DNA of 64,000 bases. It comes from Anoplopoma fimbria. Its lineage: Eukaryota; Chordata; Actinopteri; Perciformes; Anoplopomatidae. A program made the position numbers and the translations under genes. How positions within the stretch are numbered: the stretch's first letter is position 1; each line of letters opens with the position of its first letter. The notes below the pieces were generated by a model. It saw only the letters and a program-made list of their open reading frames with translations, was not told where the DNA came from and ran no database searches. This document shows, one piece after another, positions 13,401-25,139 of this stretch. Location: positions 8,542,231 to 8,606,230 of the forward strand of contig NC_072460.1 of assembly GCF_027596085.1 (NCBI RefSeq), in the 5' to 3' direction.

Positions 13401-16400
13401 TCATCCCACTGCCTCAGTCCGTCAGCTATACAGTTACATAGCACCAAGAACTAACCGTAGAGTAGGATTCGATGTTTCCCTTCCTCAGATCTTCTGTTCC
13501 ATTTTGTTTAAGCTCTTCTGTTCCATTTTGTTTAAGCTCTTCTGTTCCATTTTGTTTAAGCTCTTCTGTTCGATGTCAGCCACCTTCACCCTCAACTTCT
13601 TCCGTTCTGGGATCAACTTTAACAAGTGGGGCTCATTCCAGCTGCCTGGTCTGCTCAACTTTGGGGAGTTCAAGGTAAAGAGTCCATTGAAACAGTTTGA
13701 AAAGTATTGACCCCTGCAGCCACAAACATTTCACTTGCACTACACCATCTCCGTCTCTTAAGTAATAATCTAATGGCCTCATTATAAGCTACTTGAATTC
13801 TCTGTTAGCTTGCTTTTTTGTAGTTTGACCAAAAGTGTGCAGTATAGAGTGGTGTACAATATGCTCTAAACAGAGACATCTTCACTCCATCTGTACATTT
13901 ACTAAACATGCGTGCGAGAATGTTCGCTTGTGCAAACATCCTACGACATTGCCTATAAATATCATCATCATCATCGCTCAACTGTTCTGTAATAAAAATG
14001 TCCAAGATATTTGACCTTATTACAGACACCAAGATTGTTTACAGACAATTTGAAGCCAGGACATTTTTGACATTTGTCCTCTTAAGGTTCTACAGACCAA
14101 TATAGCACTCTTACTGTCATTGTATATGATATCATGTTCTACACCATAGACAGTACATGAGCTGCTGAAGACCAGCGCTCCATTGACTAAGAATCACAAG
14201 ATCATCTGCATACATAATATGGTTAACTACAGTATTACCAATCATGCACCCAGTATTACAGGCTTTACATTTTTTGGACAGATCCTCAATATATAGATTA
14301 AAAAGAACTAGGGACGAAATTCCCCCTGGTCAAACACCATTGCTAAGTCCAAATGGGTCTGTGACACTAATGCCCTATTTTTACTTTAATCTTCTCTCCT
14401 CCTTAAAGTCACCGGCTTGTCTCTGTTCACACTCACTGTCTCTGGTCTCTTAAACCTCACTGCTGCTTTAAAAAAAAAAAAAAAAAAAAGTCACATTATT
14501 GCAATGCAACACAGTACATCAAAATAGAACTCTTCACTACCCGCGTCAGCAGAAAGTTCATGACAGTATCAAACAGGCAATAAAAGGCGTTTTAAGAAAG
14601 TGTGAGTCACTTTCTCAAAACACCCAGAGAGGTCCTTGAGCATGCAGTCACAACTGGGCACCCAAAATATTATGCAACTTTCTGCAGCAATTATGCCAGT
14701 ATTTTGCTCATACAAACATAGTAGCAACATGTCCACTCATAGAAGTTTGACAGCACTGTATGTATGTCTGATTTAATGAGACACAAGAAGTTATAATGAA
14801 CAGCATATTATTACATCTTTTTTTCAATCTTGATGTGCGCTCCAAGAGAAGCCATCGTGGATTTTGAGGTCAGGGTTGGAGGGGCTCGTCCGTCTTTCCG
14901 AGTCGGAAATCTGCATTTAGGCACCTTTCCAGTTGAAATGTCCGACTGGAAAAACTCGAAAAAACTGGCTTTGCAGTTCAAATGGAACGCAGCATATAAT
15001 TCACAACTGCTTTTCACACTGTCAACCAAAACATGCTTCTCTCCCACTCTACACCCCTGGTCCTGCCCTCTCCTGGCTAAAGTTATATCTCACAGCATTC
15101 AACAACATCCACATCTGCACCTCTCTACCCTCTCTACCCTGTCCGAATCAATCTCTCTTTTGAACATCATGCTAATCTCCTCATCAAATCAGCCTTTTAC
15201 CTCTCAAAAGGATAGCGTATGTCCTCCCATCCCTGTCCTTGATCCACGCCTGCATCGCATCCACACTCAACTGCTGCAAAGTATTTGTGTGCCGTTACAT
15301 TACCCAAAGTCCTTAAGAGAACTCCATTACATCCAGAACTCTGCTGCTTGCATACTCACTCCCTCTCGCTCCTGCGACCACGTCACCTCTGTCCTAAAGA
15401 CCCTCCGCTGGCTCCCTGTTCGTCTACACACGCAATTCAAACTCCTTCTGATCACATACAAAGCCTTCCATAGCCAGGCCCCCTCCTACCTCACCCACAT
15501 CTGTGACTGCTCTGATCTTCTTATGTTCAAGAAAAAAAAAAGTCACCTAAGTAGAACTGATTTGAATGTTTTAATGATTTAATGACCTGTCAAGAACTTT
15601 TATTTTCTTGAAAAGCACTCTATAAACAACACGTGTTACCTAATATAACATATTATATTATAGTATACCTAGTAATGTATTAGTTCAACCCTGTTGCAAA
15701 ACTCCCTGCTCTTCAGTGTTCAGATGGAGATAAGAGCTGCCACCTGTGGACAGCAGTGGACCTGGCCTTCTTTGTCCTGATGGGGGTGGTGGGTGGCCTG
15801 TTGGGGGCGCTCTTCAACTGCATGAACAAGATCCTGGCCAAGTATCGCATCAAACACATCCACCCCAAGGCCAAGTTTATCAGGTGGTTGCTACATCACC
15901 TGTTCACACAGGAAACAGTTCATCCTCTTACAGAACATCACACCTGTCAAATAAAGACAGTAACTGTCTTCAGCATCAGCTGTGAATTTGAAAGCAAACA
16001 TTTTGAAATGTGACTTTTATTTCCGTTCAACCTGTATTTACGGAAGATGATCTCATGCTTTCTTCCAGAGTTCTGGAGAGCCTGCTGGTTGCCATGGTGA
16101 CAACCGTGGTGATATTTGCAGCTTCAATACTGTTGGGTGAATGTCGCGACTTGTCCTCCCACACACCCCAAAACACCACAGTAAGTATCAGCGTTTTCTT
16201 TCATGGTCACAGTACTGAGCACCATTGCCACATGTCCAACGTTTACATGGGTGACTCTTCATCGATATTTCATATTCAGTACAGCTGTCATGTGTCATGA
16301 TTCTGAAAAGCAGACTCAATCAAAGGCAACAGCAACAAAAAAGGGCAAGGGCTGATTTTAGCTGAAACTGTTTTCATTGGTTAATCCATCCATCCATTCT

Positions 16401-19400
16401 CTGTTGTTCATCTAATTCCAGGTTACATTCCTTTTTATCAATGATATCATTAGGAATTATTTTATATACTGCGGGGCGGTACTGACAACAATGTGATTCT
16501 AGGTCCCGTAGTCGCTACTGATTCTCCATCATATTTCCACACTGTGTGTTGAGATGAAATGAAAAATGCCCTTTTAACCCTTCTAGATGAAATCACCTAA
16601 GCCCGCCAACGTTTTAGTAGTCCAATCAAATGTGAAAGGATTTGATTTAAATCCCTCTTGAAACTGTACTCAACTATTTATTTTCACTGTGAATTTCTCA
16701 CGGTACTAAAGTTTCACTGTGTGACAGTAAAATTGGTATGAAATGACATTCCATGTGGTATTAAAATTGATCTTAAAAAGTGTTGGTTTCTCATATTAAG
16801 TTGTGAGTTCTGTTTTCAGCTGTCTGGCAGTGAGGACATCAACTCAACCATTCGACAGTTCTTCTGCACCAACGAGACCTACAACGACATGGCCACGTTG
16901 TTCTTCAACCCACAGGAGGCCGCCATCCACCAGCTCTTCCACCAGGATGGTCAGATGAGCGCACACACACACACACATTCATAACTGCTCTTTGTTAGTT
17001 TAATCATATCATTTTAAACCCCCCATGGTATTTCCTGGCACATAATACAAAGTATCATTTTTATTTTTGTATTTTGTCTGGGTAGTATTTTTCTGGGATT
17101 ATTCATATTACTGTCATATTACTAAAACAACAGTAAAATAAAGTCAATGATGTTTAGATCAGATTATATTTTTTATATTCACATACTTTACACAGAGCTT
17201 CATGTAGTGATACAGCCAAGCCAGTCTCTGCACATCGAAACGTAGGTGTGTGAAATTGCAAAATCTGTTAAATATGCAAAGTGAAGGATTTAGATAAATT
17301 ATACTAATTGAATATGTATCATCGTTTATCTTTCCATGGTCAGATCTAGCTCTCTGTCTGAGCGTAGGTTCTAAAAGGTCAGCATGAGACCACAGAATGC
17401 TCCCGGCTTCCAACGCTCACTTTCAGGTGGTCCATATTACTCAGTGACTGGTCGTAATAAAGACCTGCCTGCTCCTCTTCCTGTCAGGTACCTTCAGCCC
17501 AGTGACTCTGTCAGTCTTCTTCCTGCTGTACTTCCTGTTGGCCTGCTGGACCTACGGAGTGTCTGTACCCAGCGGCCTCTTTGTCCCCTCACTGCTCTGT
17601 GGGGCGGCTTTTGGACGTCTGGTTGCCAACATCCTAAAAGTGTAAGAACCATGTTTTGCTCATTGTCCCCATTTCCCAATGGCTATGAAATATCACAAAT
17701 ATCAAATGCTCTCACAAATGACCTGTGTCATCGGTTAGAGACTAGCTGGTGAACACAGTGGAGCATTTAGCAGATAAAGCGATAGACCATTTCCTCTGGA
17801 GTTGGTGGGTGGAGACCAAAAACAGAGCTAAGTGAGAGAATATTGGACTTACATTCATCAGGTGACACAAACCCTCCTAATGAATGAAATTGAAAAACCC
17901 AAATGACTAAATAAAGACCCATAATGGGTCAGAGGGCCTGGTTAGCTCTCTGCTGGTCTTACAGGTCCACAGCCACATGGTGTGGAATCTGCTGACTGGA
18001 TGATTTTCATTCTCCGCTGTCAGAACCAGGCGTTGAGCTTTGAACTGTGGGAGGCAGCCTGTTGGTTCAAGTCTTTACACTTCAGAACATACATTCTCAC
18101 TGTACATTCCTCCAATGCTCTTTCTCACCCTGCTCTCATCACCCTCTGACTGGAGACATGCTGGTTCTTACTGTGTGTCTGTCCTCTGTCAGGAAACTGG
18201 GAATGGAAATCTACTCTGGGACCTTTGCTCTCATTGGAGCTGCAGCCTTCCTCGGAGGCGTGGTCAGGATGACCATCAGTCTGACTGTCATCCTCATTGA
18301 ATCCACCAATGAAATCACATACGGGCTGCCCATCATGATCACTCTAATGGTACTGTCATGTTATACATTTCAGCATATTACGCCATCAACCTCTCTGCTG
18401 TTTTTTATTTTTTTATTAAAACAACAATATGAATTGATTTCATGTTTGTCTCTATCAGTCTTGAGAAGGGAAGAAGTCTGTATGATACGGTCAAGTATTT
18501 CCTGTTGGGTTCTTGTGGTAAATGGTTTGTGTTGATCATCAGGTTGCCAAGTGGACTGGAGATTTCTTCAACAAGGGCATCTATGACATCCACATCCAGC
18601 TCAGAGGAGTGCCACTGCTGGAGTGGGAGACTGAGGTTGAGATGGACAAGTAAGATTTGTAGTTTCTCTCATCCTGGCTGTCCTGCAGCACCTTCTTCTC
18701 ACCCTCTCTGTGAAATGCTCAGTTGTAGCGCTTGCTCCTCCCTCCAGAAAGCAAAGTCTGCTCTGATTGGTCAGCTAGCCCACTCAGTTGTGATTGGTCA
18801 ACGTTTCGCATGCGTCGGAAATGTCCCGCCCCTTACAAACAGAATTCAGCACCGTCATCCAGAGCGGTTCAAAACACTATCGATGCTGTCCTTGTAAGGG
18901 GCGGGACATTTCCGACGCGTGCGAAATGCAGCGAACACGACATTAAGTTTTCGTTGTACTGCTCTGGCAAAGTGTTAAAAATTAAATGTAGCCACTTTTT
19001 TTTATTTCATCTGCCTTCAGAAGTCCAAACAAAGGACATTTCCCCTCGCAGAGCACAGCGCCTTCTCGACATGACAGCTGCAAAACAACATTTTATGTTT
19101 ATGACCTCATAAAGTTACGGAAGTGAAGGAGAGAATTCAATGGAGCCGTTTCAGGCAGCTCAGGAGCAGTGATTCTGAGGGGGAGGGTACCTCCTTTTTA
19201 GGCGTGGACTTCAGGTTTTACAGTCTACGGACCTTTTACAATATATATATATAACACACTAAAGAAGAGGGAAAAAGTTTACTTTGTAGTTTCCCCACTT
19301 CTCCAGGTTTGACATTTGGTATCAGCTCTCAGCAGCTTCAATTCAATTCAATTCAGTTTATTTTGTATAGCCCAGAATCACAAATTACAAATTTGCCTCA

Positions 19401-22336
19401 GAGGGCTTTACAATCTGTGCACATGCGACATCCTCTGTCCTTCCCTCACATCGGCACAGGAAAAACTCCCCTAAAAAACCCTTTAACAGGGAGAAAAAAG
19501 GAAGAAACCTATGGGAGAGCGACAGAGGAGGGATCCTTCTCCAGGATGGACAGAATGCAATAGATGTCATGTGTACAGAATGAACAACATAACAGAGATA
19601 CAACACATTCAATGTATATGACATAAATGATTCATATAATAAGACTACTCATAATAACAGCAGCAATTATTACAGTAGAATTATAATTATGAAAATAGGG
19701 ATAGTAATGTGATTAATAATAATAATCGAAGTAGCAGTGGGTGTCAGTCGACACGAGTTTCCTCTCTACAGAACCATTCTGGGTGAATTCTAACAGTGCT
19801 CGTCTTTTGTGTTTTTTGTTTCTCTCATCTGATTAAGGCTGACAGCCAGTGATATCATGGAGCCCAACTTGACCTATGTGTACCCCCACACCCGAATCCA
19901 GTCTCTAGTCAGCATCCTGCGCACCACCGTCTACAACGCCTTCCCCGTGGTCACTGAAAACCGGCAGAACGAACGGGACTTCATGAAGGGCAACATCCTG
20001 GTCAGCAACAACATCCGCTTCAAGGTATGTCCTGTGCCATTTACCATTTTTAGCTGTTAAAGCCCAGCTTCATTTCCAGAGGGAGTGAGACAAAGAGAGC
20101 AGAGCTTGAGTGTCCCGCCTGAGGACATCTCTGTAGACAGGAATGACCTTGTGGATGTGAAACATCTCTCTAATGATGCTGCCACCATAGCAACAGTGGC
20201 GTAAGCACTGTGTGTAGTGTGATCGGCAATAGACAAAGCATGAAAACCCCAGTTTATTTTTCTCTCTCTTCTACAGAGACTGTAACCTGTCTCTGTCCTC
20301 TCCTCAGATAAGCATGTCCTACACTAAGCAGTACTGCATTTAAATAACATTTCATTTTCAATAATACTTTCTATTTGGCAAACACACGTTTTAAGTGAAT
20401 AACAAAACCAGCCTTTTGCAATTCTCATAACTCATGTCATAAATGAAGCCCCCACAGGTTTTTTGTCTTGGAAAATGGGATCATTTAGTGTGCTGATGCT
20501 CTTGATTGTGTCAGTGTTTGTGGTCTTGACATCAAGAGAAGTGTGCAAACTGATTGTGTATACTTTTCCTCCACTGTTGCATCTAGAAATCCAGTGTTGT
20601 GTCCCGTGCGGGGGAACAGCGGCGGCGCTGTCAGTCCATGAAGTCGTACCCGTCCAGCGAGCTGAGAAACGTCTGTGACGAACAGAACGTGGTGGTACAG
20701 CCAGCAGAGGAGGGAGAGGACCTGCTGCAGCAGATGTTAGAGAGGAGGTAGGCCCGCCGCACAGATACACTATATAGTTCTGTACACATTATTGTTCTTG
20801 TATCATTATAATACGGAAGACTTAAAATGACAAAATAAGAGCATGTTAAACCTAGAAAGTCAACATTATGCACATGGTTATTTGCATTTTCTTTTCATTT
20901 TCTTTTCTTTAAAAGGGCAAATATTTAGCCTTTTGTCTTCAATAACTGCTGTTTTTCATATTTTCTACGCTGCAATCAAATCAAATCACAACACAGAAAA
21001 CAAATTGAAGAGGTGTTAAAAGATGTCCAGCAGAGAGCAGCAGAGACTTCTTAAAACAATTTACTCTTTTTTTTTTTTATCCTTCCTTTGAGGATGAAAA
21101 GCTAAATAGGTGTTGATAACATGTCAATAAATGGATACATAATAAGGAATGCATATGCAATATATTTCACTTTATTTTATTAAGTTAGATTATTTTTTAT
21201 TAGGCATTTCAAATCTTCCATACCTCAACAAAAGTAGAATAATCTAAATATAATAACTGATAATATAAACAATTATATCATAAAAGTTAATACTATATCA
21301 GGCTGAATATGGCCACCGCTATGTTTTGAAAATCTGTCTTCTGTCAGTGTCCTAGTTGTGAGACAGCCCTCCTGTAATTGTTGCTTTGTTGCTGTCCACA
21401 TGCAGACATGCTCCCTACCCAAACCTGTACCCAGATCAGTCTCCCAGTGAGGAGTGGACCATGGAGGAGCGCTTCAGACCGCTCACCTTCCACGGCCTCA
21501 TCCTGCGCTCCCAGCTGGTCAACCTGCTCATCAGAGGGGTCTGCTACACTGAGAACCAGTCGGTGTGTGTCTCTTTCCCACCCACACAGACACACACAAA
21601 CACACACACACACTGACACAAAAAACACACCCACACAAACACACATATACAAGTCTTTTTTAAGTGACTTTTTTTTTTTATACATCCAGAGTGCCACTCA
21701 GCCCAGGTTGTCGTATGCAGAGATGACTGAGGATTACCCACGTTACCCTGACATCCATGACCTGGACCTGGCCCTGCTCAACCCCCGCATGATAGTGGTA
21801 AGCCCAGTCTGAACACTTTAGAGTTCTTTTTAAAGTGGAAACACATTTTCATACAAAATCATTTTTTGATATTTAACTCATAATTGAAATATGAGTCAAT
21901 AAAAAAAATATGTTCCCTGTGTTCCCAGGATGTCACCCCCTACATGAACCCATGTCCCTACACAGTGTCGCCCAACACCCACATCTCGCAGGTGTTCAAC
22001 CTGTTCAGGACCATGGGGCTGCGACACCTCCCAGTGGTTAACGCTGTCGGAGAAGTAAGTAGTCCTCCAAAAGAGTTGTCCTGTCCCAAATGAAAAAGGT
22101 TCTAGTCCCTACAGCGTGATTTTTTAAATTTTTTTAAGTAAGCGTTTTGATCATGAGACACAAGAGAGAAACCCTAATGAAAAACGTTATGTTTCAGTCC
22201 AGCATACATTGTCTAATGTTGATTCTGTTTTTTTATTGTCTGCCACCTCTTTCAGATTGTTGGAATAATCACAAGACATAATTTAACCCACGAGTTCCTT
22301 GTGGCCAAACTGCGGCAGCACAGCATCACTATTTGA
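7877..22336 (+). CDS. clcn6: Chloride/proton exchanger ClC-6, complete, 23 coding exons
   Basis: Late-endosomal 2Cl-/H+ antiporter. Exons: 7877-7951, 8730-8789, 8929-8994, 9999-10064, 10155-10215, 10563-10669, 11208-11334, 11598-11665, 12745-12803, 13081-13213, 13561-13674, 15717-15883, 16069-16180, 16820-16949, 17488-17641, 18193-18349, 18543-18649, 19838-20024, 20587-20747, 21406-21562, 21690-21797, 21929-22054, 22256-22336. They total 2583 nt (860 aa; human about 869) with all phases compatible and GT-AG ends. The Cys-rich start [14 protein letters not shown] suits palmitoylation. GSGIPE (Ser151), GKEGP gating Glu194 and proton Glu261 in SLEEGSSF are intact, as is the Tyr of GIYD (566), probably the central anion-coordinating tyrosine. 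Sequons N403, N413 and N423 match the glycosylated luminal loop. Two CBS regions lie at about 590-655 and 795-858. The start of exon 11 is uncertain because of tandem in-frame acceptors. Confidence 0.97.
10389..10422. repeat. (TA)n microsatellite in clcn6 intron 5
   Basis: Uninterrupted TA dinucleotides, about 17 units. Confidence 0.9.
10818..10911 (+). repeat. Fragment of the AATTG-tailed dispersed repeat (plus orientation), clcn6 intron 6
   Basis: It shares GCACAGATTGTAAAGCCC...GGGCTATACAAAATAAACTG followed by (AATTG)n with four other larger copies in the window (19.3, 39.4, 46.5 and 56.1 kb). The (AATTG)n tail is the kind found at the 3' end of fish L2/Maui-type LINEs or SINEs using their tail; this family assignment is inference. 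Confidence 0.75.
11790..12215. repeat. Probable dispersed-repeat sequence in clcn6 intron 8
   Basis: The stretch opens with ATAACCTTTATTTAACCATG, a common start of repeats scattered in fish genomes, and carries no exon. It contains an unsupported minus-strand ORF. The classification rests on recognition only, and the right-hand limit is approximate. Confidence 0.35.
12620..12702 (+). repeat. SINE/LINE 3' tail with (TTATC)n, clcn6 intron 8
   Basis: The motif GCGGGACTAATAAAGGATT runs directly into TTATC repeats. The same tail motif occurs at about 12.93 kb and, inverted, at the left end of the SINE at 23.6 kb, so these are 3' ends of one retroposon type. Confidence 0.6.
12880..12990 (+). repeat. 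SINE/LINE 3' tail with longer (TTATC)n, clcn6 intron 9
   Basis: TTTCCCCGCTGTGGGACTAA precedes eight or so TTATC units. It is a second copy of the tail seen at 12.66 kb, on the other side of clcn6 exon 9. Confidence 0.6.
13489..13560 (+). repeat. clcn6: Three 24-bp tandem copies forming repeated 3' splice sites before clcn6 exon 11
   Basis: Copies lie at 13489-13512, 13513-13536 and 13537-13560. Each carries TTCTGTTCCATTTTG and ends in TTTAAG, and exon 11 itself begins with the same CTCTTCTGTTC. AG acceptors therefore occur at 13488, 13512, 13536 and 13560, all 24 nt apart and in the same frame, with no stop in between. Use of the last gives the conserved protein (LFCSMSATF). Use of earlier ones inserts one, two or three blocks of eight residues ([16 protein letters not shown] for the first). 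The acceptor at 13488 has the most conventional tract (TTTCCCTTCCTCAG). Confidence 0.85.
13805..14350 (-). mobile_element. Non-LTR retrotransposon (LINE) reverse-transcriptase relic in clcn6 intron 11
   Basis: Read on the minus strand, the DNA gives pieces of a LINE reverse transcriptase: a stretch with the catalytic motif [10 protein letters not shown] (about 14190-14220), then a stop-interrupted section, then an open stretch of 75 codons with [20 protein letters not shown] and [15 protein letters not shown], typical of the region after the RT thumb. Several stops and frame changes separate the pieces, so it is dead. It is antisense to clcn6. Confidence 0.75.
15060..15540 (+). mobile_element. 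Degenerate LINE ORF2 C-terminal fragment in clcn6 intron 11
   Basis: The plus-strand reading includes [16 protein letters not shown]...[22 protein letters not shown]...[10 protein letters not shown], which resembles the C-terminal end of fish L2-type ORF2 proteins (consensus like QNAAARLLT...LHWLPV...FK.LL..YKALHGLAPSYL). The open frame from 14830 to 15582 is a by-product of this fragment plus non-coding sequence. It is not a clcn6 exon. Confidence 0.65.
18802..18928. repeat. Foldback element: 37-bp inverted repeat in clcn6 intron 17
   Basis: The left arm 18802-18838 (CGTTTCGCATGCGTCGG...) and right arm 18892-18928 are reverse complements with two mismatches, separated by 53 bp. The flank holds two CTGATTGGTCA/GTGATTGGTCA blocks, common in fish non-autonomous DNA transposons. 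It is probably part of a MITE whose outer ends I could not fix. Confidence 0.7.
19337..19752 (-). repeat. AATTG-tailed dispersed repeat, copy A (minus), clcn6 intron 17
   Basis: It begins with (TTCAA)n, then CAGTTTATTTTGTATAGCCC, and continues through GGCACAGGAAAAACTCCCC and GGGATCCTTCTCCAGGATGG to GTAGCAGTGGGTGTCAG. It is nearly identical to the copies at 39.4 and 56.1 kb. The peptides that can be read from it ([13 protein letters not shown]...) are artefacts. Confidence 0.85.
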
Positions 22337-22372
22337 CCCGACTCTGGAAAATCTGCCGCCCTTCCAACCCAG

Positions 22373-22420
22373 CCTGGTCCTGGTCCTGGTCCTGGTCCTG
22401 GTCCTGGTCCTGGTCCTGGT
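22373..22420 (+). repeat. (CCTGGT)8 hexamer repeat in clcn6 3' UTR
   Basis: Eight perfect CCTGGT units start 37 bases after the stop codon. In another frame they read as a Val-Leu repeat, which explains an 87-codon ORF here that is not a gene. Confidence 0.9.
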
Positions 22421-23574
22421 CCTGAGCCTTTGTCTCTATCCATTCCTAATAGCATGCACACATTCTCTGCGGTACAATGGGGAACACAGTTCTCCTGTAA
22501 GTGAAACCGTTCTGTTGTATTTGGCTCAAGTGTTGAAGAATTGTCAGCCCTTCTCCAGCTGAGCATCGGATCCACTGAAGCCAGTGGCAGGACTGGATTC
22601 ATACACTAGGGACACTTTAATAGAACCATATTTTTTTTTGACTGCAGAAAAGGTTTTACACATCACAGATATCCAATATTGACGGCTGATGATTCATGAG
22701 CACCTGCTGTGCACTGTGACTGTGAGCAACAGGACTGAGCACTAGCTCTCCTCTGACGCATCACAAGATGATCTGATGGCATTAAGCTTAAACATTAGCC
22801 ACCTCAGCATTTATTTTGGTGACTACAGTGTTATTGTCAGTGGTTCTCAAACCCTTTTAGCTGCCATGCTCCCCCTTCAGAATCCCAGAAAGGTTCATGA
22901 ACCCTCCAACCACACAACTTATTTAGTTTGCATCCATCGTTACTGATTCTAGAACGTCCTTTTCTCTTCTTTTTAAAATCAGGTAAGCTTACACTTTAGG
23001 GTGTTGATCGCCCTTACATGAATCATATGCATTTAACTTCTGCTCCACGTTTTTCTCCCCGATCATCCACACAGATCTGGAAAGATGTATTGAGTGATTC
23101 CAAGTGTGGAGCTCATTGACCGCTGTTTCTGCTGGTTGGAGACACAATCAGAGCTTTGCAGGCGGAGCTTGGAATAACGAAGTCATAGCCCAGCATAGCT
23201 AGCTAGCCTCCTGACTACATGTTAGTTTAAATTACGTTGAACTTGACTGTTTGAGAAACTGAAAGCTCCAGCAGCTTGTTGATAGTGTTACTCACCGTTT
23301 GAAGGAAACATCACTTGCAAAGGATCCCTCGCTCCCTCATGACAAATTCTTTCTTTTGACCTTTTGATCGTTTAGCTTTATCGTCATTATCACTGTAGCA
23401 CTTTTACTTTAGACATTTTTATTTACTTTGTTAGGAACTGGAATATATGCACTAAAGCAGGCCGACGTCCCCTCACGGCCTGCGACTGAACTAGACCTCT
23501 GGGAAGAGTTTGCTCAGTGACCGTTTCAGCTGTTGGACATACAGTAACATGTGTAATCACTCTCACCACTAGGT

Positions 23575-23811
23575 TAATAATAATAATAATAATAATAATC
23601 AATCCTTTATTAGTCCCACAATGGGGAAATTATTTCTCTGCATTTAACCCATCCCGGAGGAGCAGTGGGCTGCAATGAAGCGCCCGGGGAGCAATTTTGG
23701 GGTTAGGTGTCTCGCTCAAGGACACCTCGGCATGTTGCCGGTAGAGGGGTTTGAACCACCAACCTTGTGGTTACGGGACAAGCGCTCTACCTCATGTGCC
23801 ACAGCCGCCCC
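23575..23811 (-). mobile_element. tRNA-derived SINE in clcn6 3' UTR region
   Basis: On the minus strand the element starts GGGGCGGCTGTGGCACATGA with an A-box-like GGTAGAGCGC and a B-box GGTTCAAACC. It continues through CCTTGAGCGAGACACCTAAC to GGGACTAATAAAGGATTGAT and a (TTA)n tail. The RNA-polymerase-III boxes plus 3' tail repeat define a SINE. It is antisense to clcn6. Confidence 0.8.
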
Positions 23812-24679
23812 AATAGGTTAGCATTGTTTTGCACTCATGACCCGTGGTAGTAGTCATTCAGTCAGTTTAGACACAGTCTTGGTTAAGTTGACCGAGGTTT
23901 TTGTTATGACATTCCCTGTTGTAATATGTCCAGTTAGGTCCATTGTCCTATTTCATCCTTTGATTGCCCAAAAGGGGGCAAAAAATGTGAACTCAGAGCA
24001 AAGGCAAGTAAGAAGAAGATGAATTGTACATTTATTGATGGACATGACGTCCACTCTGTCAGGTTGATGGATTATTAGGGACCACAATGGCACATGTATG
24101 TACATCAAACATTCCTTAATTGTTTCTTTGTCAATGCTTAATGTTTTATTTAAGAAATTATTTTTTATACAATATTACGTTTTATGATTTGCTGCCTGTG
24201 CTATGAATGATTCTGTCATGTAATTGCATTTCTTAAGGACCAATGCTGTCCTGGGTAATATTGTCTAGGCATTGCTCACTTGTTATTTTAAAATGATTCT
24301 TTTTATGTTGTGCATACTAAAAACTACATATGGCATGGCAGGTGGCGAGCAGAATATGAGATTAAGTGAAACAGTGGACAGTACATGTCCTACTGTGAAG
24401 CCATACCCGAGGGACTGTTTGCCAAATACTGTTTCATGTGACTTCTGTGGAGATATTAGATGGCGCCATGTGCTTGTTTAGGAATTTGTAGTTTCTACAA
24501 ATGTAGAACTGGCATATGGCAAAAAAAAGCTTCTGCCATGGAACAGAAAGCAGAGAGACCTCTGTCTTGTGCCTTTATTATTGTTCAAATAAAGGTCCTT
24601 CTGTTTTGTCAAACTCAATAAGTGTGTCTTCGTGTTTTTTATGAAAACATGTTATGGATGAGGCTGCACATTTTGATTA

Positions 24680-24830
24680 TGCAGTGTGTCCACCAGAGAT
24701 GAAAGGATTACATGATTAACTGAATTGTTGAGAGACAGAAAAATGATTAACTATTTTGTCAGTGGATTAACTGATAAATCAAGAAAATAATCAGCTGTTG
24801 AATCAATGACAATTATTGTTAGTTGCAGAG
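24680..24830. repeat. Dispersed fish repeat fragment (ATTAACTG-type)
   Basis: Runs such as GATTAACTATTTTGTCAGTG and AAATAATCAGCTGTTGAATC recur in a low-complexity pattern typical of a common teleost interspersed repeat. Assignment is by recognition only. Confidence 0.4.
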
Positions 24831-25139
24831 TTCACACACCATCAGTGTTCACACTGGAAAAGGGACAAACTGAAGTACATTCAATTCTATTGATTTGTAT
24901 GTGTGTTGTGGACGGACATTTTTCTCCCATGATGCAGTGCAACAAAATATGTATAGGTATGAAATAAAAATATCTTGGAAAGCCAAAAATAAGTAGTCTT
25001 AAAGACATTTTGTTTTCTCTGTATGCAGTTTCATTGGCAGTGACATGCAACATGTCACACATTGTATAATTCAAGTATAGACCTTGAATAGTAGATTTTT
25101 AGTTTTTTTTTTTTAGAGCTTTAGAGATGGTAATGAGTG

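Larger units (their letters stand above)
22337..24610 (+). other. clcn6: Presumed clcn6 3' UTR with poly(A) signal AATAAA at 24588-24593
   Basis: No further gene intervenes between the clcn6 stop and a clear AATAAA at 24588-24593, followed by TTCTGTTTTGTC. If this is the site used, the 3' UTR is about 2.27 kb. An earlier site cannot be excluded. Confidence 0.5.

Noticed and set aside
13489..13560. 24-bp tandem array as a CRISPR-like or satellite array
   Set aside because: The copies are contiguous without spacers, only three in number, and built from splice-site and exon sequence in a vertebrate gene.
14830..15582. 250-codon ORF as a gene or extra clcn6 exon
   Set aside because: Its only recognisable part is a degenerate LINE C-terminus; clcn6 exons 11 and 12 join in phase without it.
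19309..19624. Peptides of the type [13 protein letters not shown], seen also near 39.5, 46.6 and 56.2 kb
   Set aside because: They come from the same dispersed non-coding repeat in both orientations; frames and lengths differ between copies.
22299..22562. Val-Leu repeat protein overlapping the clcn6 stop
   Set aside because: It is out of frame with clcn6, generated by the CCTGGT hexamer repeat in the 3' UTR.
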